Positions 23,604 through 33,494 of a stretch of 64,000 nt of DNA are shown here, piece by piece. The stretch is from Fragilaria crotonensis (lineage: Eukaryota; Bacillariophyta; Fragilariophyceae; Fragilariales; Fragilariaceae), in the NCBI GenBank assembly GCA_022925895.1, contig JAKSYS010000073.1:1-64000 (forward strand). The letters run 5' to 3'. The notes under the pieces are model-generated. The model was not told where the DNA came from and searched no databases. It saw only the letters and a list, made by a program, of their open reading frames with translations. Positions within the stretch are counted from its first letter, which is position 1. Each line of letters starts with the position of its first letter. Made by a program: the position numbers and the translations under genes.

Positions 23604-26073
23604 TCAAAGGATCTGCTTGTCACCTTGACGATGCAGGATCTGGAGCACATTCCTAGCAATAGTCTGCGCAAGCTGCCGACACCTTTCGTCTGGATCTGTC
23701 TGAATAATGTTGTCTAGGTAGCTGGGTAGGTCCATGGCACCGCGAGAAAGAGTTTGAACCAAAGTAGCATCATCGCAGGTTCCCAAACTGCTCGCCACAG
23801 CGACCAAAACGGCCGAGCGGAGTGTGCCGTCCTCCGAAGTGCGAAAAGTCCAACTAAATTGAAGCAGCTCTCGAGATAGTGCGGTGGTCCCAGAGCAAGA
23901 TTCGACAATGGTGGCGAGCGTTACCAACAAGTGAGACAGCGTTTTCGCTCCGTTGGAACCACCCCACAATTTGACGTCATCTTTGCGATCCATAAAGTTG
24001 CCGATCAAACCATAAAACCATCGAGGAGCAACATCAATGAAGCGATTGACGACAGTTGTTCTTTGGGTGGGGTGGTTGAGACGACCCCAACGACGAGTCT
24101 GGAACTCACAGTTAGGTACAAGTCGTCGCTTCCCAGAGACCTTCTCATTCAATTTGATGTCCTGTAGAGATTGGCGACCTCCTTGAAGGGCGTGGGCGCC
24201 ACTAAGTTCTCGCGCTGCGAATTCCAAGGTGTACAACCCCAACATGCGAGAAGAAAGTGAGACATCATCGAAGATATGTCCAATAATGAAGTCTCCCACA
24301 CACACACTGTCGTTGACAGCCAGGGCCACAGCACCAGCACGGATCGACTCGTCGAAGTCATCGATACCAAACTTGTCTTCCATTCGAAACAGTTGTTGAA
24401 TCAATGGCACCGCAACATCGGGTAAATCAAATGGGCCTGACTGAACCAATTCTGGTAGAAACTCTAGAGCAGTTCTGTGGCGACTGGCAGCATGCGGATG
24501 GGTTTCTGATGTTTGCAATAGTTCCAAGCATTCTCTGAGGTAATTTGGTTTCTGCGTTTCACGCAGATCTTCTTCATCGTCGTCACCTTGGTCAAGAGGT
24601 AACAGCTCGTCGTCCCACTCTAACGAATCATCGTCGCGATCAGTATTCTCTGAATCACTAGTTTCGTATTCTGCGTCGGGGTCGCGATATTTGCGTTGGT
24701 GTCGATTCGGTGTGGCTCGTTCAGTCGTCGCCTCCTCATTTGCTGGAAATGGCTCATCACGAAGCTCATCATGAGCTTCTTCAAGTTCGTCAAAGTGCAC
24801 ATCACCACCCAAGTGTGCTGCCAATAGCTCAGCGATCCGCATTCCATCTACCCTAACTCCCACCAGGCTTGACTCCAAACGGACTGAAACGCCGCGGATT
24901 AAAGATGTAGATACTTGGGAAGCGACGGTTAGGTTATCTAGGAGGGAGAGCGAGCTTTGCAAAAAATAAGTTACCAGCCTTTGAGTCGTTGGAGGGATCT
25001 TCTGTACAAAGCGTCGTTCGTTCCACGTGGAAACCATGTCCTTGACGGCAGCCTCGAGTACCGATGAAGGATCTCTTGGGCGTTGGTCGTCATCATCGCT
25101 ATCTTCTGAGCCACTATCATTTGACACGGCACACTCTTTCAATAGCAGTGCGATGGCGTGCGCTAAGATTCGATTGGAGCGGGGTGTGCTTGCTATTGGA
25201 TTGGAAAGCAAAAGAGTCTTACAAAATTGTCGAGCGAGACTATGTGATCCAGTCAGCGGAGGTAGGCAGCGCTTTCGCAGAGGAGGGATCACTTCGTCCT
25301 CACACACATCCTTCCAGCTCCTTGATGATGGCGCACTTTGTTTTACTGTGAGCCGCACGATGGACTTCAATAAATTGAGTCGGTCACGCGTGGTAGGAAT
25401 CGCTGGCCAGCAAATCGGCACGTTGTCGGCAAGTCCAATCGCGACCAAATCACTTGCACCCATTTGGACCATGCGGCGCATCAAAGTGGAACGATGTGAT
25501 GTGGAACACTGAATAAGCCGTGTCAAAAAGTTCGTTCGAATTGCCCATGCTGGGAGTTGAAGTTTCTGAGCGAGACAGGCGTTGCTAATTAAAACGGGGA
25601 GACGTAGCAGTATCTGTGATATCATCTCAACATCTAGTTTGTCAGTCCCGTGGAACATGAGATACATCGTCTGCGTCGTCCAATGGTTTCGTGAGATATT
25701 GCCTTCGTATAGTTCTGAAGACCAAAGGAAGAGCTGTGACAAGATTTGTTGACGCAGATGAAGTCGTCGATCCACCCAGATCCGACAATATGCAGGAAGA
25801 CGCCACCAGACACGCCGCCGGACCGCATACATCCAAGGCTGAATCCACAGCCACACCTGCGCTGTCCTCCAACACCTCAGCCAAAAGACAAAGGGCCACA
25901 TCATGTTTGATCTCTGTGGTGATCAATTGGGAAATAACTTGAGCCCATGGATCTGGATTTTCTAAGTTGTCATCCTTGTCACCGTCATCGGCATTGCCAC
26001 CCCTGTTTTGAAACAGGATAGGTCGAAGAATGTCCAAGGTATGCTCGGCATATTCGTAATGAAGGCTGCTCAT
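23604..26073 (-). CDS. TELO2: TELO2/Tel2, PIKK-maturation (TTT complex) protein
   Basis: Tel2 works with Tti1 and Tti2 and Hsp90 to mature PI3K-like kinases such as mTOR, ATM and ATR. Exons 26073-25807 and 25733-23604 joined across a 73-nt intron (GTGGCG...CACAG) give 798 residues and a smooth match to the helical N-half (LFLWSS...Y). The intron is inferred from the frame change. Conserved features include VRVDGMRIAELLA, LGLYTLEFAARELS and APRWFYGLIGNF in the C-terminal Tel2 domain. An acidic linker (about 24540-24780) separates the halves, as in animal and yeast Tel2. The start is the first true ATG; an upstream exon cannot be excluded. Divergent from the ADA1 gene. Confidence 0.82.
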
Positions 26074-27088
26074 GCTTCTGATGTGTGATACACATTGAAT
26101 TACCGCACTTATCACCAATCACTATAACAGTGCCAGGATGCTGAAGCGCTGCAGTCGTTGGCGTGAAGATGTGAACGGCGACAGAGAGAATCGTATACTG
26201 TACCAGGTACCAGGTACCAAGGCGATGTGACGAAGATGGTGATTTGGTAGAGTACTCGGAGTGTAGTACACTTGTATGGTATCCGTACTGGAGTACGAAT
26301 ATAATGAGGGTACAGGCACTCGAAGCTAGAACTGTATACTATATATAGAATATAAACAGTACTGTAGATTGTAGATGATATGACTCCTACTGGATTACTG
26401 TAGTAGTGTTTAATTGTAACCGAAATCGAGAATACTGCCGTGATAACAAAATTGATTTCTTAAATTAAATAATTGGTTGTTTGTACTATGGAAATACAAG
26501 TTCGATTAGGCTGGTCATTGACATGCTGGGGAAGTTGAATGAAACCTCAATAACGTAATCGACGCTCAACACTAAACGCCAACGTTGCCTCGAGACCTAT
26601 ACTGATCACTCTCCCCTTACCAAGGAATACGTTGCTGTCGCTTGCGGAAGAACAGACGTCGAAACATCCTCTGAGTGTTGTGGATTGGTGCACAGTGGAC
26701 GAAGGTGAGATGAATTGTAGTTAATGGTGAACGAGGACTGATGTCGGCTACTGGCTTCACTCAACGCAATGAATTTATTAACCTTTCCTCTTTTTGTGCG
26801 TTAAGTGGCAATCGTTTTTACTTGCGCCGAAGTCGTACACTGGACGCACCCTGATTCATTGTCTTTCGAAGAGCGCTTCAAACCTGGGCGCTTAACACGA
26901 CTGTCAACACATTGCGACAACTTCTTTCTTGTTGCACGAATCGCGAAGCGGCCTTTTGCGCAAGAGGTCTGACCCCATCGCCTTTCATCCAATTTCGTGA
27001 ATCGAACTAGGAGGAATAGCGTACCCTCTCGTACGCCGAGTCGTCCACATACTTCAGATCCCGACACCATCGTAAAGAAGAATCCGTC
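26074..27088. other. Divergent promoter region TELO2 / ADA1
   Basis: About 1 kb. GTAC-rich sequence and a GGTACCAGGTACC palindrome occur at about 26205-26220, and CTACTG/AGTACT words up to 26410. The part from about 26600 is more balanced in composition and may be the 5' leader of the ADA1-like gene. No gene is supported. Confidence 0.45.
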
Positions 27089-30000
27089 ATGCCCGCGACA
27101 CGACGATCCGCCCGATCCCAGGCTCGAAAGCTTCTTTCCTCCCCCGTTCCCCCGGTGTCTGTCTCTCGTAAACCGCGAGGCTCTACTCCTGCGGATCAGA
27201 CAGATGAAGAACCAGAAGCCGATACCAAGAGCGGCGTTACCTCGAATGACGATGAAGACACGCCTGCGGAGAATGCAGAGAAACCCGTTAAACCTCTTCC
27301 ACAACAGTCGCGGCGTCGACGATCACGTGCATCTCCCGGAGTCGCTCCATCGGAGCAAGGCTCACCACCTGCCGCTCGTCGTACCCGACGGCGGACTTTG
27401 GACGAGCCAGCCGATGCAGCACCAAGCGATGACGTCGGAGAACCGGACACTGTCGACGAGGATGTGCCGCTTCTCCCTCTACATGCTGAAACAGTCACGG
27501 ACAAAGGAAGAGGTGACGAAGACATTGCGGATGATACATCCGATGTTGCTCCCGAAGATATCGCCCATTCGAACGCGGAAGTTACCGTCGAGACGGACGT
27601 TTCAGACAGACCAGTGCTCTTGGACAATCCAGAGGAGGATCCTGGATCCAAGGCCGTGACTGACACGAAAGTGGTAGAGACTGAGCCCGAAACGCATCAG
27701 ACCAGTATAGAGGATCCTTCACGGAATGAATCCACTCGGCCTGATCAAACCGGCCGTCATCAAGAAGCGACGAGGAGCGTGAACCTATCCAAGGTGACCA
27801 AGGCTCATATAAGCTCTCAATCCACGCTACCACCGAGAAAAGAAAATGAAGAACCGATTGATCAGAAATCTGCGATCGATGAGGGATTACTTGACGAAAG
27901 AAAATCTCTGAAAGCTGAACTTCATATTGCTGATAAGGGGACTGCACTCAATCTTTCGAACCTTTCACAAGTGGTGGCACCAATTCCCGACTCCTCAAAC
28001 GACGATGAGGTTGCTTCTCCACCGGAGCCGACGCACATGGAGAGCAAAACAATAGGCGGGAAAGCTGTTGAAGGGTCCGAAGCTCGTGTGAATATCGAAT
28101 CAATACCCACGAACGACGAAGCGAATTGTGCGAACGACACATCCGTGGTTTCTTCATCAGACCGCGATGTAATGTTGGCAGCGGACGTTATCGTTGCTCC
28201 AGCCGGTGGGCACACCGAAGCGAAAACAACTCCAATGCATGAATCCGAGGCCACTGAATCAGCCGTAGCTCAAACCTCGGCGCAGCATTTGTTGGACGAT
28301 GACAAGGAAGTGCAATCGAGGTTTTTGTCGAGGAATTTTCCGTCGGTGACTGTAGTAAATGTTGAGGAAAGAGACGAAGCCGTCATTTCAAGTGGAACTA
28401 TAGAAGGTGATCCGTTGAATGAGGTGGAAGCGATTTGCAGGCCATCTCTTCACTTGGCAGGCCAGAGCCTTGCGCCTTCAGATGTAAACGATGTTCCATC
28501 GAAGGACTCTTCAACTGTGACTGTGGATATCGCTGTAGTGATTGGGGGTGACTCGCCTTCTGTCCACCAAGAAATTTTTGAAGCGCAACGCTCAGATTTC
28601 TCTGTGGTGGACTCGGTTGAAACTGTGAAAGGTCGAGAGGAACTCCTTGAAAGAAAAGAATTCAACATGCTGGCGATGGGGGGCGTGCATGGTAGTGAAG
28701 CGTTGGATAATGGACGAAATGAGGGAGCTGAGCATCACGAGCTGGAGATTGAGGGTGAAGGAATACTCGAAGCTAATGACAGTTGCCAAAAAGAAAAACA
28801 CAACGATGCTGATCTGCAGAATAAGATCGACGCGAAGGACGAAACAATTCCCGGTGTAAGCTCCAGTACGAGGCAGTGGGGGGGTTCCGATCTCGAACCT
28901 GCGACGTGCTCCCCTCTTCATGAGAGTATCAGAGCAACACCAGCCTTGACTACCGACGTAAGCAATGCTGAACATGTACATGCGAAAAATAGTGATTCTG
29001 GTCAATGGGATGAGGATAATTCGATGATCCAAGAGTTTGTCACTTCAAAGCGTTCTGTTGGGACGGGGAAGATATCGATTGACAAGGAGTTCGTCACGGC
29101 GAAGGTTCACGGCACTGCGTTCGCGTCCTTGTCGCATAATGGTTCGACAAATGGAATTTCTCAAGAAGAGCAGCATGTGTTGACAGTAGAAGATTCTGCA
29201 TCATGTACGCGTGTGGCCCCAGTTTTGGTTCGCTCTGAAACATCGCAGAGAACAGAGTCTGTAGATAGCGCTCCGAGCAATTCCGATGTGGGGACACTGA
29301 GTCAGACAGGGCGGAAGGTTGCGAGGCGTGTCACGGGTGTTACCAAGCCTCCAACAAGTGTGCAAGCAATCAAGGTCCGTATCTACTCTGCGGGGGTCGT
29401 AGCACATAGGGGGAAAGGGGCGGAGAAATTGTTTGCAAGCTACTGGGGAGCACTATGTCGATGTTTTGGGACGAGGTTACAGGGAGATGGCTCTGATAAG
29501 CGGGCTTGGATGTTAAAAGGGAGCCGAGATGTCATCAAAACGTTCTTGACCACAAGAAAACTAAGGCGCTTGCACAATTCGCTGATCCTCGGTACGATCC
29601 GCATGTTGTCACTTTACGCTTTTCTCATCGTCCCTAACTTTGACGTTTTTCCAGGCTTGTTAAATCGTTGTGCTGCCGACACTGCATCAGCGGATGATGT
29701 CGCCGCACATATACCATCTCCTTGGAGACGTAGAGTGCACGTCATTCGCAAGGACGACGCACGGCATTGTATTTCAATCGAAAGCAACGAGTTCGAAACA
29801 GCAATTAAGTCCGACTTCCAGACACAATCAAGTAAGTGCCACTTCAATATGATGCCACTGCGTCATTGTAGTGCTGACCGAGTTGTATTAGGGCTATGGA
29901 CATCAGCAGATGTGCCCGAAGAGTTGTTTACCATACCAGAGAATATTAGACCGTCGCTCAGTTTAGGAATGAGTGCTCGAACGGATGATAACTCGCCCCC

Positions 30001-31672
30001 TCTGCCAGGCGCACTACTGGTTGACCCGTATGTTCGCTCAGCTGCACAGCGAGAGGGCTTAAAGGTGTCGGAAAATGCCGTGTGGCTAGTGGTGGTAGGA
30101 ATGCGGGAATACGTGAAGTCTTTGCTGAAAAATACCATTGCCACAATCGATTCAGTCAATGAAATCAGGGAGCTGCCCCTTGGTTCTGCACTCTTAACAC
30201 CGAGTGAACCGGTCGAGAAACCGGGAGATGTCTCAAAAGCGAACGACGACTTTTTACGGACATCCACCACGATCATGACCGGAAAACGCAAGCGCGTCTC
30301 GGCTCTCGACGTTGCTGCATGTCTGATGTCCTCACCTGTCAACCGTGGACATCGTACTAATCGATTGGCGTTCGAGAATTGTTACCTATCCGCGTTTGAT
30401 GTCCATCCAGTGACTTCGCACGGGGGGTTTGAGTCGATCCAACGTTATGTTTCATCAGGGATTACCATCGCGTCCCCGAAGCGTCCGCGGACGCAAAAGG
30501 ATTCGCACTTCCAACCTCCCGAGATTGCACCACCTGGCGGTCTTGCGGATGCCAAAACGATCTCGGATCGTCCACAGACGGATGTCCTGTCCAATCGGCC
30601 CTCAGCGAAATCAGGAAGCGTGGCACCGCCTCATCCAACCCAGGCTCGTCGTTCTCCAATCAAGGGAATGGGTAGAGGCGCCAAAAACCTTGAAGCCCTG
30701 AAGGCGCGGGCAGCGGCTGCAGCCTCGGCAGCGAAGAACGACACGCAAGCGACTGGAGCCTCATCAGCATCCCACCAGACTGTTGTCATGAACGACAACG
30801 CTGAGCCCGCAAAACCGAGTACAAAGCCAACAGAAGATACTTCTTTGCCTCCGGAGCCCAGATCTGCCCCCAGCCAATCTACCCTCTCATCGAACCCTCG
30901 CCAGAGTTTTCCCATGCATCGAAAAGGACCTTCACCTGCTACTGAAAGGCCTGCCACTGGGTCGACAGATGGCAGCAAGGTAGCCGTAGGATTTGCAGGG
31001 ACTACTAAAGCAGTCGCTCCATCGTCCGGCGAAAGCGCTGTATCGCAAGGCATGCTCCAGTCCGACCTGACGACCGTACAAGTTGGATCTCACGGTGCAC
31101 TGAAGTCGGTGGAAAGGCAGCCACATGAGCCATCCTCGTCTGCCGATAGAGCTGGCGAAACAGGACCACTGTTGGATTCCGGCAGCTTGGCACCCCGGGC
31201 AGATACGTCTAGTGCTCAACGTCCTGCCGTGCGAGGCAGAGGCCTTGGGGTCAAAAACTTGGCCATGATGAGGGCACGGAGTGCTGGTGGAATAGTTGAT
31301 ATTAAAGACGAAGGGAACGATGCTGACGTTGGGAAGCATTCTGACGAGCTCGCCCAATCTCAGCCACCCTCGACTGCCGGCGCGCACGGGGATAGCAATG
31401 AATCCAAAGCCGAAGGCGACCATGGCAACTCAGCGATGGCCGGTGTTTCGAAGCCCCTGGAAACACGCAAAACAGCCTCGGGACCGATTGCGGCAAGCGA
31501 GCTAGAATTTATGCCAAACGTTGGTCAGAACTTTGACGACAAAGGTCTCAACGAGGCCGTCACAAGTATTGCCAAGTACCAGCAAGTGGGCAAGGTAGAA
31601 ACTCTAGAGGCGTCGTCTGAAGCCGTCGCTCAGTTAAGCGAACAAGGACAGCCGCTTGCCTACAAGGTCTGA
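27089..31672 (+). CDS. ADA1/TADA1-like SAGA subunit with very long disordered arms
   Basis: ADA1 holds the SAGA coactivator complex together through a histone fold paired with TAF12. The recognisable SAGA-Tad1 region lies at about 29380-30340: YWGALCRCFG, LHNSLILG, then VVVGMREYVKSLLKNTI and RKRVSALDVAACLMSSP, the histone-fold helices. Two segments inside it look like introns kept open by chance: 29592-29654 (63 nt, GTACGA...CCAG) and 29832-29891 (60 nt, GTAAGT...TTAG). Both are multiples of three; removing the first gives LHNSLILGLLNRC, the expected helix. The spliced product is 1,486 residues, several times the usual length. The N-terminal 760 residues are acidic, Ser/Thr-rich and disordered. 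Two copies of a KNL-x2-(L/M)(K/R)AR motif lie near the C-terminus. The ATG choice is the first in frame. Confidence 0.72.
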   Translation: MPATRRSARSQARKLLSSPVPPVSVSRKPRGSTPADQTDEEPEADTKSGVTSNDDEDTPAENAEKPVKPLPQQSRRRRSRASPGVAPSEQGSPPAARRTRRRTLDEPADAAPSDDVGEPDTVDEDVPLLPLHAETVTDKGRGDEDIADDTSDVAPEDIAHSNAEVTVETDVSDRPVLLDNPEEDPGSKAVTDTKVVETEPETHQTSIEDPSRNESTRPDQTGRHQEATRSVNLSKVTKAHISSQSTLPPRKENEEPIDQKSAIDEGLLDERKSLKAELHIADKGTALNLSNLSQVVAPIPDSSNDDEVASPPEPTHMESKTIGGKAVEGSEARVNIESIPTNDEANCANDTSVVSSSDRDVMLAADVIVAPAGGHTEAKTTPMHESEATESAVAQTSAQHLLDDDKEVQSRFLSRNFPSVTVVNVEERDEAVISSGTIEGDPLNEVEAICRPSLHLAGQSLAPSDVNDVPSKDSSTVTVDIAVVIGGDSPSVHQEIFEAQRSDFSVVDSVETVKGREELLERKEFNMLAMGGVHGSEALDNGRNEGAEHHELEIEGEGILEANDSCQKEKHNDADLQNKIDAKDETIPGVSSSTRQWGGSDLEPATCSPLHESIRATPALTTDVSNAEHVHAKNSDSGQWDEDNSMIQEFVTSKRSVGTGKISIDKEFVTAKVHGTAFASLSHNGSTNGISQEEQHVLTVEDSASCTRVAPVLVRSETSQRTESVDSAPSNSDVGTLSQTGRKVARRVTGVTKPPTSVQAIKVRIYSAGVVAHRGKGAEKLFASYWGALCRCFGTRLQGDGSDKRAWMLKGSRDVIKTFLTTRKLRRLHNSLILGTIRMLSLYAFLIVPNFDVFPGLLNRCAADTASADDVAAHIPSPWRRRVHVIRKDDARHCISIESNEFETAIKSDFQTQSSKCHFNMMPLRHCSADRVVLGLWTSADVPEELFTIPENIRPSLSLGMSARTDDNSPPLPGALLVDPYVRSAAQREGLKVSENAVWLVVVGMREYVKSLLKNTIATIDSVNEIRELPLGSALLTPSEPVEKPGDVSKANDDFLRTSTTIMTGKRKRVSALDVAACLMSSPVNRGHRTNRLAFENCYLSAFDVHPVTSHGGFESIQRYVSSGITIASPKRPRTQKDSHFQPPEIAPPGGLADAKTISDRPQTDVLSNRPSAKSGSVAPPHPTQARRSPIKGMGRGAKNLEALKARAAAAASAAKNDTQATGASSASHQTVVMNDNAEPAKPSTKPTEDTSLPPEPRSAPSQSTLSSNPRQSFPMHRKGPSPATERPATGSTDGSKVAVGFAGTTKAVAPSSGESAVSQGMLQSDLTTVQVGSHGALKSVERQPHEPSSSADRAGETGPLLDSGSLAPRADTSSAQRPAVRGRGLGVKNLAMMRARSAGGIVDIKDEGNDADVGKHSDELAQSQPPSTAGAHGDSNESKAEGDHGNSAMAGVSKPLETRKTASGPIAASELEFMPNVGQNFDDKGLNEAVTSIAKYQQVGKVETLEASSEAVAQLSEQGQPLAYKV

Positions 31673-31913
31673 AGCGCTCGGACGCTAATGCAGCCCGACA
31701 TCTCTCAAACAAAGGGGGCGACTGTTTGATCCATCACGTGGCTGTGTTGCCAAAGGGACGAAGCACTCATACGCCTTTGTAAATTTAGGTTCGTTGAGCT
31801 GATGCGACCAGCCAAATGAGTATTTGCGACAAGGGCCGGGGAACTGAATTTAATTACTAAACCCAATAAGGCTAAGAGTTGAGATTTCGATTTTCTATGT
31901 AGTTCGGGTTGTG

Positions 31914-33011
31914 CTATTGGATGATTCGATCAATCGACTCGTCGTCACTGTCAACTCTGATGTCATGGAGGCTGCTCTTTCTCCACCTTGTCCTTACCTC
32001 CCTTTCAATCGGCCAATTTAAATACCTATCGGATCCCAAACTATCCTCGTCGTCATCTGAGAAATAGTCATCGAACGGGTTGGTTGTCGATCGGAAAGTC
32101 GATAAAGGCTGCACAGGGACATGGACCCGCGCCAATGGATGAAATTGATCTTCCTCCGATTCATCGGCCTCCAATTCTAATGAATCGGTAGCAGTTTTCC
32201 TGGAGCGTGACCTGCGGATCACAACCCCGACCCCAATAACAAATGCCAAAACCCCACCAAATGCAAGAGCCAAAGGCACAGTCGGGGGCGTGCTCTTTGA
32301 CTGAAGTCGAATGAATGACAATGTCGTGCCTGTTCTGTTAATTGCGCCGAGGAGACCTTGAAGCGAATCGCCGACAAAGAAGCTTTCAAGAATATGCGTT
32401 GCGTACGCCTCGTCCAGGCCCACTAGCAACGACGTGTCGTTAGTCTTCAGATGGATTTTAGCTTCGATTTCAACATCTCCAGTCGTTTCACCCTTCCCAT
32501 TCTGGCCAACAGAATCCTCCAGAAAGTCTAAGGTTACTGACACGCTCTCAACCATACTCCCGATCTCCTCTTTAAAGTACGATGTGAGGTGGTCTTCCAA
32601 AACGTTGTCCATCGTTACTTCCACGACACTTATATCCAATCCTACCCCCCCGATTTCAATCAGCAGTTTAGACGAGTCAATGTCCAAATCGATCATGGAC
32701 TGTAAAGGGGAATGGAGCTCTTTCGGATCGGATATCGTAATGCCATGGGTGTTTAGAGTAGCAACTGGCGACGCAGTAATTGTTGCACTGATGACTGGAG
32801 TCTCATATGGAGAGCTTGTGGGGGTACTTCCATGATCTTCATGTGCATCTCCGTCTGATCCGAGCTTTGCTCGCAGTGCAGCTTTCACCCCTCCAACTTC
32901 ATTACGAATCCTCCCCTCACGAGCGTCATCGATGCTCTTTGTCTTATGATGACCAAATGTGCTCCCTGAGTTGGCGGAGCCGATGATCATCAACAGTATG
33001 TACGCCCTCAT
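31914..33011 (-). CDS. Single-pass type I membrane protein, unknown function
   Basis: The start at 33011 gives an N-terminal signal peptide (MRAYILLMIIGSANS). The ectodomain of roughly 220 residues is acidic with regular hydrophobic alternation, and a near-C-terminal transmembrane helix (VPLALAFGGVLAFVIGVGVV) is followed by a basic stop-transfer stretch and an acidic cytoplasmic tail. The tail holds NPFDDYF, an NPF motif of the kind bound by EH-domain endocytic adaptors. The frame is open 13 codons further upstream but without ATG. It is a single exon of 365 residues. No enzyme signature is visible. The topology is seen in the sequence; a receptor or trafficking role is inference. Confidence 0.72.
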   Translation of the reverse strand: MRAYILLMIIGSANSGSTFGHHKTKSIDDAREGRIRNEVGGVKAALRAKLGSDGDAHEDHGSTPTSSPYETPVISATITASPVATLNTHGITISDPKELHSPLQSMIDLDIDSSKLLIEIGGVGLDISVVEVTMDNVLEDHLTSYFKEEIGSMVESVSVTLDFLEDSVGQNGKGETTGDVEIEAKIHLKTNDTSLLVGLDEAYATHILESFFVGDSLQGLLGAINRTGTTLSFIRLQSKSTPPTVPLALAFGGVLAFVIGVGVVIRRSRSRKTATDSLELEADESEEDQFHPLARVHVPVQPLSTFRSTTNPFDDYFSDDDEDSLGSDRYLNWPIEREVRTRWRKSSLHDIRVDSDDESIDRIIQ

Positions 33012-33494
33012 CAACGATTTCTCTCTTTTGATTAGCTCAAGATACACCAATCTCAGTCAGTAGAGTGCTTGTTTGCCCGTTTTCTACAAGACAGAATGAA
33101 ATCGTTAGTGCGCCGGAGAAATTGTGAGTGGATCGAAATAGAGGTGCGCGGATTGACGCTAAAGGCGTTGAAAGGGAGCGTTGAGCCAAATTAACATATT
33201 GGCACACGAGGGTTGATCATACTGCTATTTTTATGTGTTATCCCTGGAATACAAGCCAAGGTAGGACACTATCTCATACTGCTCAGTCTATTTAGAGAAT
33301 GCGTTATGCACAATATTTCCATAATTGGGAGAGTTGACGTTCGGCAGTTCTGTGCCTCATGTGTGTGTGTGTGCTTTGTTGGTCCCAAACCTACGGAATC
33401 TGCAGAACATCTCATTGCTTTGCGTTACCTCGATAGTAGTATGGTGAATTGATGCACAAAGCTTTACTACAGCTAGAGGGAAGCAATTGGAAGG
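33012..33494. other. Divergent promoter region
   Basis: About 480 bp between the minus-strand membrane protein and the plus-strand zinc-ribbon protein. A short GTGTGTGTGTG run lies near 33360. No gene is supported. Confidence 0.45.

Noticed and set aside
26997-27659. 220-codon frame overlapping the start of the ADA1-like gene
   Set aside because: Shadow frame; Arg/Pro/His-rich composition reflects the other frame's codon bias.
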